Shown: positions 33,767 through 42,975 of the stretch, in pieces
Numbering within the stretch: the stretch's first letter is position 1
Layout: each line of letters starts with the position of its first letter
Source: Mariniphaga sp041687215
Lineage (GTDB): Bacteria; Bacteroidota; Bacteroidia; Bacteroidales; Prolixibacteraceae
NCBI RefSeq assembly: GCF_041687215.1
Contig: NZ_JAWLCI010000014.1
Span: forward strand, 12,532-76,531
Direction of reading: 5' to 3'
Length of the DNA: 64,000 bases
Program-made: the position numbers and the translations under genes
Notes under the pieces: model-generated
What the model saw: the letters and a program-made list of their open reading frames with translations, nothing else
The model's database searches: none
Told to the model about the DNA's origin: nothing

Positions 33767-35293
33767 ATGATTCGTTTTATTTTCATTTTTGTTTTTTCAG
33801 GAATTATTACATCCGGATTAGGGAATTCGGCGGCTAAAACCATTCGCGGAACTGTATTTCTGGATGAAAACAAAAATGGAGTATTTGAAAATACTGAATC
33901 CGGAATTGCCAGCGTATGCGTTTCCAACGGAAAAACGGTGGTGCAAACCGATGCTTCCGGGAAATGGGAACTGCCTTTCGAAAACACAAATTCTGTTTTT
34001 GTTATTAAACCTGCCGGTTATGCTGTTCCGGTGAATCAGGACAATATTCCGCAACATTATTATTTGTCGGGAAAGGGTAAATCCTCTGAGGAGATTCATT
34101 TTCCACTTTACCCGGTTAACGAAAAAGATAAATTCTCGGTGCTGTTTTTTGGTGATACACAGGCCCGTGGTTTACGCGAGGTCAATTTTATTTTGCACGA
34201 TGTGGTGGAAGAATGTATGGAAACCGATGCGGTTTTTGGCGTTTCGCTGGGTGATATTGTAGCCGACGACCCCAACCTGTTTGCCGGGGTAAGCCAGGGA
34301 ATCGGGCAGATTGGCATTCCGTGGTACAACATTTTTGGGAACCACGACCACGACCGCGACGAAAAGCGCAATGCAAACAAAGACAAAACGTTTCGTAAAT
34401 TTTTTGGCCCGTCCACCTTTGCTTTTGAATACGGACAGGTGGCGTTTATCGGTTTAAACAATGTTTTTTTTAATGAAAAAGGAAAGTACCATGCACATCT
34501 TACCGACGAACAGCTTTCGTTTATTGAAAATTACCTTTTGTTTGTGCCGGAAGATAAACTGGTGGTACTCATGATGCACATTCCCCTGGTTCGAATCGAT
34601 ACGCGCGACAGGTTGTATCAGATTCTGCAGAACAGAAAACATACTTTTTCCGTTTCGGGTCATGTGCACGAGCAAATCCATGTTTTTGTGGATGAGGAAA
34701 TGGGATGGAAAGGACTGGAACCACATCACCATTTAATCAACGCAACAGTTTGCGGAAGCTGGTGGTGCGGACTGCACGATGAAGTGGGTATTCCGCATGC
34801 CACCATGAACGACGGAGCGCCCAACGGATATTCCATCATTACTTTTGATGGGAATAAATACAGCATTCAATTTAAAGCTGCCCGCCGACCGGCAGATTAC
34901 CAGATGAACATTTACCTGCCCGATGAACTGGCACAAAACGATATGGAGACAACGCATGTGCTGGCCAATATTTTTGCCGGTTCCAGCCGTTCCAAAGTGG
35001 AAATGCGTGTAGGAAAAACAGCGGAATGGATTCCCATGCAGCAGTTGGCAACCATCGACCCCGAATGTTTGCGGATGCACCGGCTTAGTCCGGTTCTGGA
35101 CAAGGAAATCGATTGTCAAACCCTCGAATACGTTTTCGGATATAAAATGGATTATCCCAGTGTTTCAACTCATATGTGGCAGGGAAAACTTCCTGAAGGA
35201 TTTATAAACGGAACACATACTGTTACTGTGCGTACAACTGATATGTTTAACCAAACCTGGACTGGCCACAGGATTTTCCGGGTTCGGAAATGA
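33767..35293 (+). CDS. Calcineurin-like metallophosphoesterase with N- and C-terminal beta domains
   Basis: The start at 33767 gives a signal peptide (FIFIFVFSGIITSGLG); an ATG at 33674 lies in the terminator hairpin. An SdrD/MetallophosN-like beta domain (IRGTVFLDENKNGVFENTES) precedes the catalytic domain with FFGDTQARG, VSLGDIVADD, FGNHDHDRD, MMHIPL and SGHVHEQ, then a C-terminal beta domain. The protein is about 509 aa and exported. Enzymes of this plan split phosphodiesters or phosphomonoesters. It heads the first phosphoesterase/propeller unit and overlaps the next gene by 4 nt. Confidence 0.88.
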   Translation: MIRFIFIFVFSGIITSGLGNSAAKTIRGTVFLDENKNGVFENTESGIASVCVSNGKTVVQTDASGKWELPFENTNSVFVIKPAGYAVPVNQDNIPQHYYLSGKGKSSEEIHFPLYPVNEKDKFSVLFFGDTQARGLREVNFILHDVVEECMETDAVFGVSLGDIVADDPNLFAGVSQGIGQIGIPWYNIFGNHDHDRDEKRNANKDKTFRKFFGPSTFAFEYGQVAFIGLNNVFFNEKGKYHAHLTDEQLSFIENYLLFVPEDKLVVLMMHIPLVRIDTRDRLYQILQNRKHTFSVSGHVHEQIHVFVDEEMGWKGLEPHHHLINATVCGSWWCGLHDEVGIPHATMNDGAPNGYSIITFDGNKYSIQFKAARRPADYQMNIYLPDELAQNDMETTHVLANIFAGSSRSKVEMRVGKTAEWIPMQQLATIDPECLRMHRLSPVLDKEIDCQTLEYVFGYKMDYPSVSTHMWQGKLPEGFINGTHTVTVRTTDMFNQTWTGHRIFRVRK

Positions 35294-37542
35294 AAAATAA
35301 AAGATTAAAAATCAATACATTAACCATGAATAAAAATAGTTTAGTCACCTTTATTGTTTTTACATTTTTTCTGGCAGGGATGATGCCGGAAACTGCTACC
35401 CCAAAAGGAAAGCCTGTTCATTTCGATGCGCCATTCCTTCAGGATTACAGCATTAAATACTATTTCAACCAACCGGGTGTAACCCTTAGAAAGGTGGCAG
35501 CCGACCGCAACGGAAAAATTCAGGTTTTGGCTTCCAACGGTCTGTTGCATCCTCATGCCGGTGCGTTTCTGTATCCCGGAACGCTTGAAAAAGATGGCAC
35601 ACACCGCCCGTTTAACGATAAAAATTTTGCCGGGCTGGCAGCGTATCAGCAGCAACTAATTTATCTTGACGATGAAGCCATTCTGAGCAACGCATGGGCC
35701 GGAGAACTTTTCTCTAAACACGAAATGCCTGGTGCAAAACTGTTTGCTGCCGGAGCTGATTTTACCTTTTTGCTGGCAAGCGGCAGGGATTTAAAATTGC
35801 TGAAAGATTCCAAAGAGCTCTGGAAAGGAAGAACTCCGGAACAGATTCTTGACCTGAAATATGATCAGGCAACCCAAAAGTTCTGGATTTTAACATCAAG
35901 GGCACTTTTTACATTTTCGTCTGAAGGTAAAGAGCTAAAACCATTTTTCGAAGGCAGTGGATTCACTTCATTCGATGTGGTTGGTTTTGGAACGAAAACC
36001 CTAATAGGCACACCCAATGGGTATATTGAAGTCAACAATATTTCCCAAAAACAAATGGGTGAAATGAAATCGAAACTCCCGGTGCCGGAAATTACCGTTG
36101 TAAAAGAGGTGAACGGCAAGGTGTGGTTTGGTTCGCCCGAAGGTGCTTTTATGCAGCGTAACGACGGAAAATTCAACTATTATTATGGAGAGCGCTGGCT
36201 GCCCGGAAACCGGGTAATTGACATTGTCGATGGACCCGATAATTCGGTTTTGATTTTAACTGACAAAGGCCTGGGACAGATTTTTTTCAAGGAAATTACT
36301 TTAGCAGAAAAGGCGAATTACTTCGGGAAGCAGGTGCGTCTTCGCCATATCCGCAACGGATTCAATGCATCTCTAAGTGGAATGACAAACGGAGATTTGT
36401 CCACCGGTTATCTGGACGACTCCGATAACGATGGACTCTGGACTTCCATGTACCTGGGAAGCCAGGTATTCCGATATGCGGTTACCCAATCAGAAGAAGC
36501 ACTGCAAAATACCATTGAATCGCTGGATGCCATGGAACGGCTTTACACCATAAACCCGGTGCCGGGATTTCCGTCGCGTTCGTTCGAGCGCAGTGGTTAC
36601 ATCGATATTCTGTCTGATCCGGAACGGTGGCAACATTCCTCCGACCCAGAGTGGGACTGGAAAGCTACTACCAGCAGCGATGAAGCTATTGGGCACGTGT
36701 TTGTGTTTGGCGCCATTGCCGAACTCATCGATGTGGAACCGCTTAGAAACAAGGCTGTCAGGTTGCTTGACGAACTGATGCAGCATATTGTGGACAACGA
36801 TCTTTACCTTATTGATTACGACGGAAAACCGACCACTTGGGGGCGATGGAACCCTGAGTATGTAAACGGATTTCCAACTTCTGTGGGCGACCGCAAACTG
36901 AACAGCTCCAACATTGTGGCCATGCTGCAAACAGCTTATCATTTCACAAAAAAGGAAATTTATAAGGAAAAGGCTTTCGAACTGATGCACGACTACGGTT
37001 ACCTCGAAAACCTTATGCGGCCCATGGAGGAAATTGGCAAAGCGCCCGAAGGTGCTGACGATTGGGCTGCCATGTTGTCCGAATCGTGGAACCACTCCGA
37101 CGACGAAATGTATTATTTGGGCTACTGGGACCTTTACCGCTATGCGTTTAACGATACCCTGCAAGCTAAGTTTCGGGAAAGTATCATCGACCATTGGGAA
37201 CATGAGCGCCCGGAAAAAGAAGGTCTTTGGAATTTGTTTACAGCAATGGTTAGCCACGAATTCGACCTGGATGAAGCCATTTGGTATTTGCAGGAATATC
37301 CGTTGGATTTAATCGACTGGACCGTAAAAAACAGCCACAGGAAAGACATTCAGCTTATTCCAGAAAATTTCCGCAGGCAAACCATTAAAGAAGTATTGCC
37401 CCCCGATGAACTACCCGTCAGGCGGCACAATGCCAACCGTTTTGGGCTGGATGCTGCTGGCGAAGGCCGGTCTGAGTACAGTGCCGGCGACATTTGGTTG
37501 TTGCCTTACTGGCTGGGACGCTACCTGGAAGTTATCGAATAG
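35290..37542 (+). CDS. Propeller plus alpha/alpha-toroid secreted protein, unit 1
   Basis: The 750 aa protein starts at an ATGA overlap (35290); an ATG at 35326 gives a shorter signal peptide. Residues about 50-330 look like a beta-propeller of the two-component-regulator type (GKVWFGSPEGAFMQR, LTDKGLGQIFF). Residues about 345-750 are helical with repeated aromatic motifs: DNDGLWTSMYLGSQVFRYAV, TSSDEAIGH, TTWGRWNPEYVNGFP and SESWNHSDDEMYYLG. This resembles six-hairpin glycosidases, but I cannot name a GH family. The paralogue at 39464 keeps the same two-domain plan and WGRWNPEY. Confidence 0.75.
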   Translation: MKNKRLKINTLTMNKNSLVTFIVFTFFLAGMMPETATPKGKPVHFDAPFLQDYSIKYYFNQPGVTLRKVAADRNGKIQVLASNGLLHPHAGAFLYPGTLEKDGTHRPFNDKNFAGLAAYQQQLIYLDDEAILSNAWAGELFSKHEMPGAKLFAAGADFTFLLASGRDLKLLKDSKELWKGRTPEQILDLKYDQATQKFWILTSRALFTFSSEGKELKPFFEGSGFTSFDVVGFGTKTLIGTPNGYIEVNNISQKQMGEMKSKLPVPEITVVKEVNGKVWFGSPEGAFMQRNDGKFNYYYGERWLPGNRVIDIVDGPDNSVLILTDKGLGQIFFKEITLAEKANYFGKQVRLRHIRNGFNASLSGMTNGDLSTGYLDDSDNDGLWTSMYLGSQVFRYAVTQSEEALQNTIESLDAMERLYTINPVPGFPSRSFERSGYIDILSDPERWQHSSDPEWDWKATTSSDEAIGHVFVFGAIAELIDVEPLRNKAVRLLDELMQHIVDNDLYLIDYDGKPTTWGRWNPEYVNGFPTSVGDRKLNSSNIVAMLQTAYHFTKKEIYKEKAFELMHDYGYLENLMRPMEEIGKAPEGADDWAAMLSESWNHSDDEMYYLGYWDLYRYAFNDTLQAKFRESIIDHWEHERPEKEGLWNLFTAMVSHEFDLDEAIWYLQEYPLDLIDWTVKNSHRKDIQLIPENFRRQTIKEVLPPDELPVRRHNANRFGLDAAGEGRSEYSAGDIWLLPYWLGRYLEVIE

Positions 37543-37605
37543 ATTACAAGTTTTGATGAAAAATTCCATAGATTGTTTAAATAAAGTTTAGTTCGTTGAC
37601 TTGGA

Positions 37606-37650
37606 AAGGCGCATGCGGTTGCAAAAACAACCGGTGCGCTTCTTTCTTTT
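37606..37650 (+). terminator. Intrinsic terminator between the two phosphoesterase/propeller units
   Basis: GCGCATGCGGTTG (37609-37621) pairs with CAACCGGTGCGC (37628-37639), with one small bulge and a CAAAAA-type loop, followed by TTCTTTCTTTT. It separates the first unit from the second and leaves room for the start at 37670. Confidence 0.8.
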
Positions 37651-37669
37651 AATTGAAAAACATTCAGAA

Positions 37670-39454
37670 ATGAATATGTTGAATATCAGATTTTTTAGGA
37701 TTCTTCTCGTAAGTGCATTTGTCCTGTCGTTAACAGGTTGTTCGCAAAAACAAACACAACCGGCAAATTCGGTTGAACAGGTTATGGATGAAGCCATTAC
37801 CCAACTTTACGCTACCATGGGTGAAGATGAACTGGAAGCAATCGATCAGCAAAAGGCCATGTCGTTGTTTGACGAAATCGATCTGGGAGTACTTTCAACC
37901 AGGCATTGGGTATTCGATGTAAATGTGCCGGTAGTGGTTTCCATTATGCGTAGCACAAGTCAGAAAGCCATGCCGTTTTGGCTCGAATCCGGTGGTTTCG
38001 TAAAAACCGGTTTGGAAATGCGAAATGAATACCACACCTACGAAGTGTGGCAAAAAGAATTTGACAAAGGAACGGTGGAACTGGGAATTAACGGATTCGA
38101 AAATTTTGCCTACCACTACTTTGTTGCAGTGGCGCCTCAAAACCAAAATGACCAGTTGGAATTGTCGAACTTTATTCCCGAAAACCAGTATGTTGGTGTT
38201 TTGGATGACGGTGCATTCACTTACCACGACTGGACCGAACTGGTTCTGCAGGATGTTCCCGAAGAATTGAAGGGCCAAAAATTGCTCACTACCATTCGCG
38301 GCCGGGGAAAAGAGTCGCACCTGATTGGCGCTTTCCGCAAAACACAATTCCCGTCATCTGCAGAGCCCGACCAGGTTTTGCTCACGTGGAGTGCCGATCC
38401 GTCAACGAGCATCGATATTCAGTGGCGAGCAAATACTTCAGTGGAAACCGGTGAAGTAAAATACCGCGTTGCAGGGAGTTATGATTTTCAAACGGCTATA
38501 CCTGAAAAATATGTGATGGAAGACCGCGAACTGATGAACGACAGGTTCATTCACCGTTTTACAGGCAAGCTACAGGAATTGCATCCGGGAACCAGTTATG
38601 AATATCTCATTGCACCAGAATCCGACTGGGCAAAAGCCAGAGTTTTTTCTACGCCCGCTGTTGACAACTCTTTTTCATTTATCTGGTTTGGCGATGTGCA
38701 CCATAAAAAAAAGTTTGGCGATTTGCATTACAAAGCCGAAGCTGCCCATCCTGAAGTTGCTTTTTATACCATTGCAGGTGATTTGGTGGGCGACGGCCTC
38801 TACCGCAACCAGTGGGATGAACTTTTTGAATACTCCAAAGAGGTGATTCGCAAAAAACCACTGATGAATGTCCCCGGAAACCACGACAACCGGTTGGGCC
38901 TGGGCGCCAAAATGTACCGCGATATGTTCAGTTATCCTGCAAATGGGCCCGATGGTGTTCCAAAGGAGCAAACCTATTCGTTCACATACAAAAACACACT
39001 TTTTCTGATGCTTGACGCCACATCGTTAGTGGAAGCGCAAACGGAATGGATTGAAAAGCAGTTGGCCAATTCAGAGGCAACCTGGAAAATTGCAGTGTTC
39101 CATTTTCCTCCCTACAACTGGGAAGAACCTTATCTAAACATCCAGGAAGAGTGGATTCCGGTATTCGACAAGTACCATGTGAATATGGTATTCAGTGGCC
39201 ACATTCATTACTACATGCGCTCCAAACCCATGAAAGCCGGCCAGGTGGTGGATTCATACAATAACGGAACAGCCTACATTATTTCCCTCGGAATTCCCGG
39301 GCGGAATGAAGAAATTGACGATGAACCTTATGCCGCCGTGCGGGAACAGGACTGTTGGCTGTACCAACACATTCAAATCGACGGAAACCAACTTTTTTAC
39401 CAGTCGGTGAATTTTGACGGAGAGGTGATTGATGCATTCGAAATAACCAAATAA
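37670..39454 (+). CDS. Purple-acid-phosphatase-like metallophosphoesterase, lipoprotein
   Basis: The start at 37670 follows the terminator and gives a lipoprotein signal with lipobox LTGC, Cys24; an earlier TTG frame would read through the hairpin. Residues about 25-255 are an extra N-terminal domain of unknown role. Then come an Fn3-like domain (QVLLTWSADPSTSIDIQWRA) and a PAP-like catalytic domain with WFGDVHHKK, IAGDLVGDG, VPGNHDN, FHFPPYNW and SGHIHYYM. It is about 594 aa, longer than the first PAP-like protein. Expected activity is phosphate ester cleavage at the cell surface. It is followed after 9 nt by the second propeller gene. Confidence 0.88.
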   Translation: MNMLNIRFFRILLVSAFVLSLTGCSQKQTQPANSVEQVMDEAITQLYATMGEDELEAIDQQKAMSLFDEIDLGVLSTRHWVFDVNVPVVVSIMRSTSQKAMPFWLESGGFVKTGLEMRNEYHTYEVWQKEFDKGTVELGINGFENFAYHYFVAVAPQNQNDQLELSNFIPENQYVGVLDDGAFTYHDWTELVLQDVPEELKGQKLLTTIRGRGKESHLIGAFRKTQFPSSAEPDQVLLTWSADPSTSIDIQWRANTSVETGEVKYRVAGSYDFQTAIPEKYVMEDRELMNDRFIHRFTGKLQELHPGTSYEYLIAPESDWAKARVFSTPAVDNSFSFIWFGDVHHKKKFGDLHYKAEAAHPEVAFYTIAGDLVGDGLYRNQWDELFEYSKEVIRKKPLMNVPGNHDNRLGLGAKMYRDMFSYPANGPDGVPKEQTYSFTYKNTLFLMLDATSLVEAQTEWIEKQLANSEATWKIAVFHFPPYNWEEPYLNIQEEWIPVFDKYHVNMVFSGHIHYYMRSKPMKAGQVVDSYNNGTAYIISLGIPGRNEEIDDEPYAAVREQDCWLYQHIQIDGNQLFYQSVNFDGEVIDAFEITK

Positions 39455-39463
39455 AAATTTGAA

Positions 39464-41791
39464 ATGAAAATAAATTGCAGTACATCAGTTTTTTGCAGGA
39501 ATTTGTTTTTGCTGGTACTTTTAATTCCGGCAACAACTTTTGCCCAGGATTTTTTTCGGGTGGAAAACCGCTTGTGGGAACCTCAGAAAGATGAAATTTA
39601 CCTTCAGGAAGTTTCGCATAAAATTCCGACTGAACCGGCCATTGCTTCGGTAGCGGTTTTGAATGAGGATTGCTACGTTTTAATGGAGAATCAAATTTTT
39701 GTTTTGGATGGAACGGACTTCAAAGAAGTAAACAACGCACCAGCCGGTGCTGAACGACTTAAAACCGTGGGCTCGAAACTTTGGGCGCTTACCGTAAACG
39801 GACTGTTTTCGTTCGACGGAACCAACTGGGAACGAGTTGACGACAGAAAGATTGTGGATGTTTGTTTACACAACGGGGCGGTTCATGCAGCCACCCGGGA
39901 TGAAATTTACAGGCTGGAAAACAACCGGTTAATCAGCCTGAAACCTGAAAATGGCTATCACACCAGCAATGTGACCATGGTGATGGAAGATGGCACCCAA
40001 CTTCATGCCGAACCGGTTAAAATCGGGCCAATCGATCGGATTGCCTCGTACAGCGGGACATTGTACATCCTCCGTCCGGGCGAATTGATTCTGTTCGACG
40101 GGCTGGTGGTCAACAGCGATTTTATCGACTGGGGTTCGCTGCCCTCAAAAAACACCCGCGACATGTTGAGCCTGGGAAGCAGGCTGTTTGTAGCTACCGA
40201 CCGCGGTCTGGGCATATTAAGAGGCGCATCTATATACGAAATAAAAGGAAACGACGGTTTGCCCGTGGAAAACACCACCTGCCTGGAAAAGGGTTTTGCG
40301 CAGGACATCTGGATTGGGACCGAACGCGGGGCAGTGCGTTTTATTGATGATGAATGGCACTACTTTGGCGCCGACCTCTGGCTGCCCAATAATAAAGTGA
40401 ACGACATTGCTGTGTTCGGTAACAAAGTTTACATTGCAACCGACGGCGGTTTGGGAATTATTGAATACGAACCGTTTACCTTGCGCAAAAAAGCCGATTA
40501 CTACGAACGCCACCTCGAAGAATGGGGCCACAAAAGGTTGGGTTTTATTCACACCGTTTATAAAAAAGACGGGAAGTGGGTGCGCGAAATCAGCGACAAC
40601 GATGGAGGTCATACTTCTCCCTATTTGGCAGCCATGTCATTCAAATATGCCGTTACCGGCGACGGGCAAGCGAGGAAAGAGGCGGTTGAATCTTTTAAAG
40701 CCATGTTGTGGCTGGAACGGATTGTGCCCATCGATGGATTTTTTGCCCGGGCAATCTGGTCAACCACCAGCGACAAGGACGAAATGAGCAAGGGCGGTTC
40801 GGGGGGCTTGCCGGCCAAATGGTACCCCACTCCCGATGGAAAATGGTATTGGAAAGGCGATACCTCCAGCGATGAGGTAATTGCCATGTTCTATTCGGTT
40901 TCCATTTTTTATGAATTGGTAGCCGAAGGAAAAGAAAAAGAAGAAGCACGGGAACTGTTGAAAAGAGTGGCTGATTATATTATCGACTGCGGCTGGGTTT
41001 TAAAAGATATGGATGGCGAAACAACACGCTGGGGCCGATGGAATCCGGAATATTTGCTGAGGCCGTACGGTTATGTTGACCGCGGAATTAATGGACTGGA
41101 AGCCCTTACTTTTATGGAAACGGCTTATGCACTTACCGGCGATGAAAAATTTAAAGAAGGCAACCAGCAACTCCTTGACTGGGATTACCATACGAATACC
41201 ATTCGCCAAAAGAATGTTTTTCCACCTTCCAGTATTGCCACCTGGGACGACAATCATGCTTTCCGAAGTTATTACACGTTGCTCCGCTATGTGAAAGACC
41301 CTGCCCTGCGGTCGGTTTATCTGCGCAGCCTCGAACGCACCTGGGAAGTGAAACGCATGGAACAGATTCCGTGGTTTAATTATGTGTACGGTGCCATTAC
41401 GGGCAATGATTGTGAAGAGGAAAAAATGGTGAAACATTTGCGCGAATGGGTGCTCGATTGCACAGAGCACAACTACCAAAATTCGCACCGCGATGATCTG
41501 TTTGTGGAACCTGGTTACAAAACATACGAAAGAGGCAGAAAGCGAATATCGCCGCGCGAAATGGCCATAAAACGTGCCAGCCGCAGTGCCATTGCTTTGG
41601 ATGGCGGCAGTAACGGGAATCGCATAATGGAACCCACCGGCTTTTTGCGCGATTACTGGATGGGGCGCTATCATGGTTTTATCGAAGCACCCGAAACAGA
41701 TGATCCGGATTTGGTTCGTGTGAAACAAGAACCATTGAAGCAATTGGGAGCAACGCCGTTTGATGGCCCGGCACGACCGGAGTTGTATTAA
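39464..41791 (+). CDS. Propeller plus alpha/alpha-toroid secreted protein, unit 2
   Basis: The 775 aa paralogue of the protein at 35290 has a signal peptide (LFLLVLLIPATTFAQ), an N-terminal propeller (about 30-345: KLWALTVNGLFSFDG, DIWIGTERGAVRFID, YIATDGGLGIIEY) and a helical C-terminal domain with DNDGGHTSPYLAAMSFKYAV, TSSDEVIAMFY, TTRWGRWNPEY and TWDDNHAFRSYY. The conserved acidic residues in DNDG, SSDE and RWNPEY are candidate catalytic or substrate-binding residues. Its repeated pairing with a metallophosphoesterase points to a shared substrate. Confidence 0.75.
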   Translation: MKINCSTSVFCRNLFLLVLLIPATTFAQDFFRVENRLWEPQKDEIYLQEVSHKIPTEPAIASVAVLNEDCYVLMENQIFVLDGTDFKEVNNAPAGAERLKTVGSKLWALTVNGLFSFDGTNWERVDDRKIVDVCLHNGAVHAATRDEIYRLENNRLISLKPENGYHTSNVTMVMEDGTQLHAEPVKIGPIDRIASYSGTLYILRPGELILFDGLVVNSDFIDWGSLPSKNTRDMLSLGSRLFVATDRGLGILRGASIYEIKGNDGLPVENTTCLEKGFAQDIWIGTERGAVRFIDDEWHYFGADLWLPNNKVNDIAVFGNKVYIATDGGLGIIEYEPFTLRKKADYYERHLEEWGHKRLGFIHTVYKKDGKWVREISDNDGGHTSPYLAAMSFKYAVTGDGQARKEAVESFKAMLWLERIVPIDGFFARAIWSTTSDKDEMSKGGSGGLPAKWYPTPDGKWYWKGDTSSDEVIAMFYSVSIFYELVAEGKEKEEARELLKRVADYIIDCGWVLKDMDGETTRWGRWNPEYLLRPYGYVDRGINGLEALTFMETAYALTGDEKFKEGNQQLLDWDYHTNTIRQKNVFPPSSIATWDDNHAFRSYYTLLRYVKDPALRSVYLRSLERTWEVKRMEQIPWFNYVYGAITGNDCEEEKMVKHLREWVLDCTEHNYQNSHRDDLFVEPGYKTYERGRKRISPREMAIKRASRSAIALDGGSNGNRIMEPTGFLRDYWMGRYHGFIEAPETDDPDLVRVKQEPLKQLGATPFDGPARPELY

Positions 41792-41867
41792 AATTATGTT
41801 TTTGAATTAGTTTGTTCATGTATTAAAAGTTTGATAGTTTTGAAATCAATTTAAAAACACAATCAAA

Positions 41868-42962
41868 ATGAATAACAAGACTTTTTCTCCAATGAAATCG
41901 CTTTTCGGCTCTTTGCCGGTAATTGTTTTTACGATGCTGGCTTTTGTATTTTTCGGTTGCCAGCCCAAATGGGACATTCAAAACCCGTATGCCGAAGTGG
42001 ACTGGGCGAACCACCAACGGTACAAAGCCAATTTTCATACGCACACCACCCGTAGCGACGGCCGCATGAATCCGCAAAACGTAGTGGACAAATACCATGA
42101 ATTGGGATATACCATCCTGGCCATTACCGATCATAACGAAGTTACTTATCCGTGGACTTCGTTTGCTGAATTGGAGGCAAGCAATGGGGCACATCAACGA
42201 CTTGAGGGCGGGCAACTCGAGGTGCAGAATTTGGTTTACGAAAACCGTGACCCGCAGCAACTGGGTATGCTGGCTATTCAGGGGAACGAGCTTTCGCGGC
42301 ACCACCACATGGGCAGTTTTTTTAACGACCACAATGGTACGGAAACCGAAGAAGAATCGTTAAAAGCAGTGGCAGCCAAAAACGGACTGAATATGTTTTA
42401 CCATCCGGGTCGATACACCGCCAGCAATCCCGAAAAGTTTAACCTCGATTGGTACGTGGATTTTTATCAGCGTTTTGATCAGCTCATTGGTATGGAAATT
42501 TATAACCAGGGCGACCGCTATCCAACTGACCGGGGAACTTACGATGCCTTGCTTTCAAGGCTGATGCCCGGCCGTCCGGTGTGGGCCTATTCCAACGACG
42601 ACATGCACCATAGCAGTACGTTGGGCCGCAACTGGAACGTTTTGCTCTTGCCCGAACTCAACGAAACCTGGGTGCGCAAAGGAATGCAGGAAGGCCGCAG
42701 TTATTACGTGTATTCACCATCGGGACATCATGCTGCTGTTCTGCCCGAAATACATGATATAACAATAAATAACCGCAAAGGCCTAATTGAAGTGAACGTA
42801 ACCGGACACGATTCCATTCGCTGGATTTCCGGTGGGGAAGTGGTTTTTCGAGGAACGCAGTTTTCGCTGAAAGAGAATTCCGAAGTTGAAAAATATGTCC
42901 GTGCCGAGATTTTTGGGCCAGGCGAGGTTATTATGGGAACCCAGCCGTTTGGAATTAGATAG
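41868..42962 (+). CDS. PHP-domain metal-dependent phosphoesterase lipoprotein
   Basis: The protein is 364 aa from 41868, or 356 from the ATG at 41892, where a lipobox FFGC follows with Cys23. The PHP signature is clear: NFHTHTTRSDGRMNPQ, LGYTILAITDHNEV, RHHHMGSFFND, FYHPGRYT and YSNDDMH supply the metal ligands. PHP proteins cleave phosphate esters with two or three metals. As the last gene of the susCD cluster it adds a third phosphoesterase class at the cell surface. Confidence 0.85.
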   Translation: MNNKTFSPMKSLFGSLPVIVFTMLAFVFFGCQPKWDIQNPYAEVDWANHQRYKANFHTHTTRSDGRMNPQNVVDKYHELGYTILAITDHNEVTYPWTSFAELEASNGAHQRLEGGQLEVQNLVYENRDPQQLGMLAIQGNELSRHHHMGSFFNDHNGTETEEESLKAVAAKNGLNMFYHPGRYTASNPEKFNLDWYVDFYQRFDQLIGMEIYNQGDRYPTDRGTYDALLSRLMPGRPVWAYSNDDMHHSSTLGRNWNVLLLPELNETWVRKGMQEGRSYYVYSPSGHHAAVLPEIHDITINNRKGLIEVNVTGHDSIRWISGGEVVFRGTQFSLKENSEVEKYVRAEIFGPGEVIMGTQPFGIR

Positions 42963-42975
42963 AAACGTAAACCAA

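Noticed and set aside
36490..37257. 255-codon minus-strand frame within the propeller-toroid gene
   Set aside because: It lies opposite conserved coding motifs of the paralogous pair and has no start context.
41000..41743. 247-codon minus-strand frame within the second propeller-toroid gene
   Set aside because: Antisense shadow of a conserved coding region.
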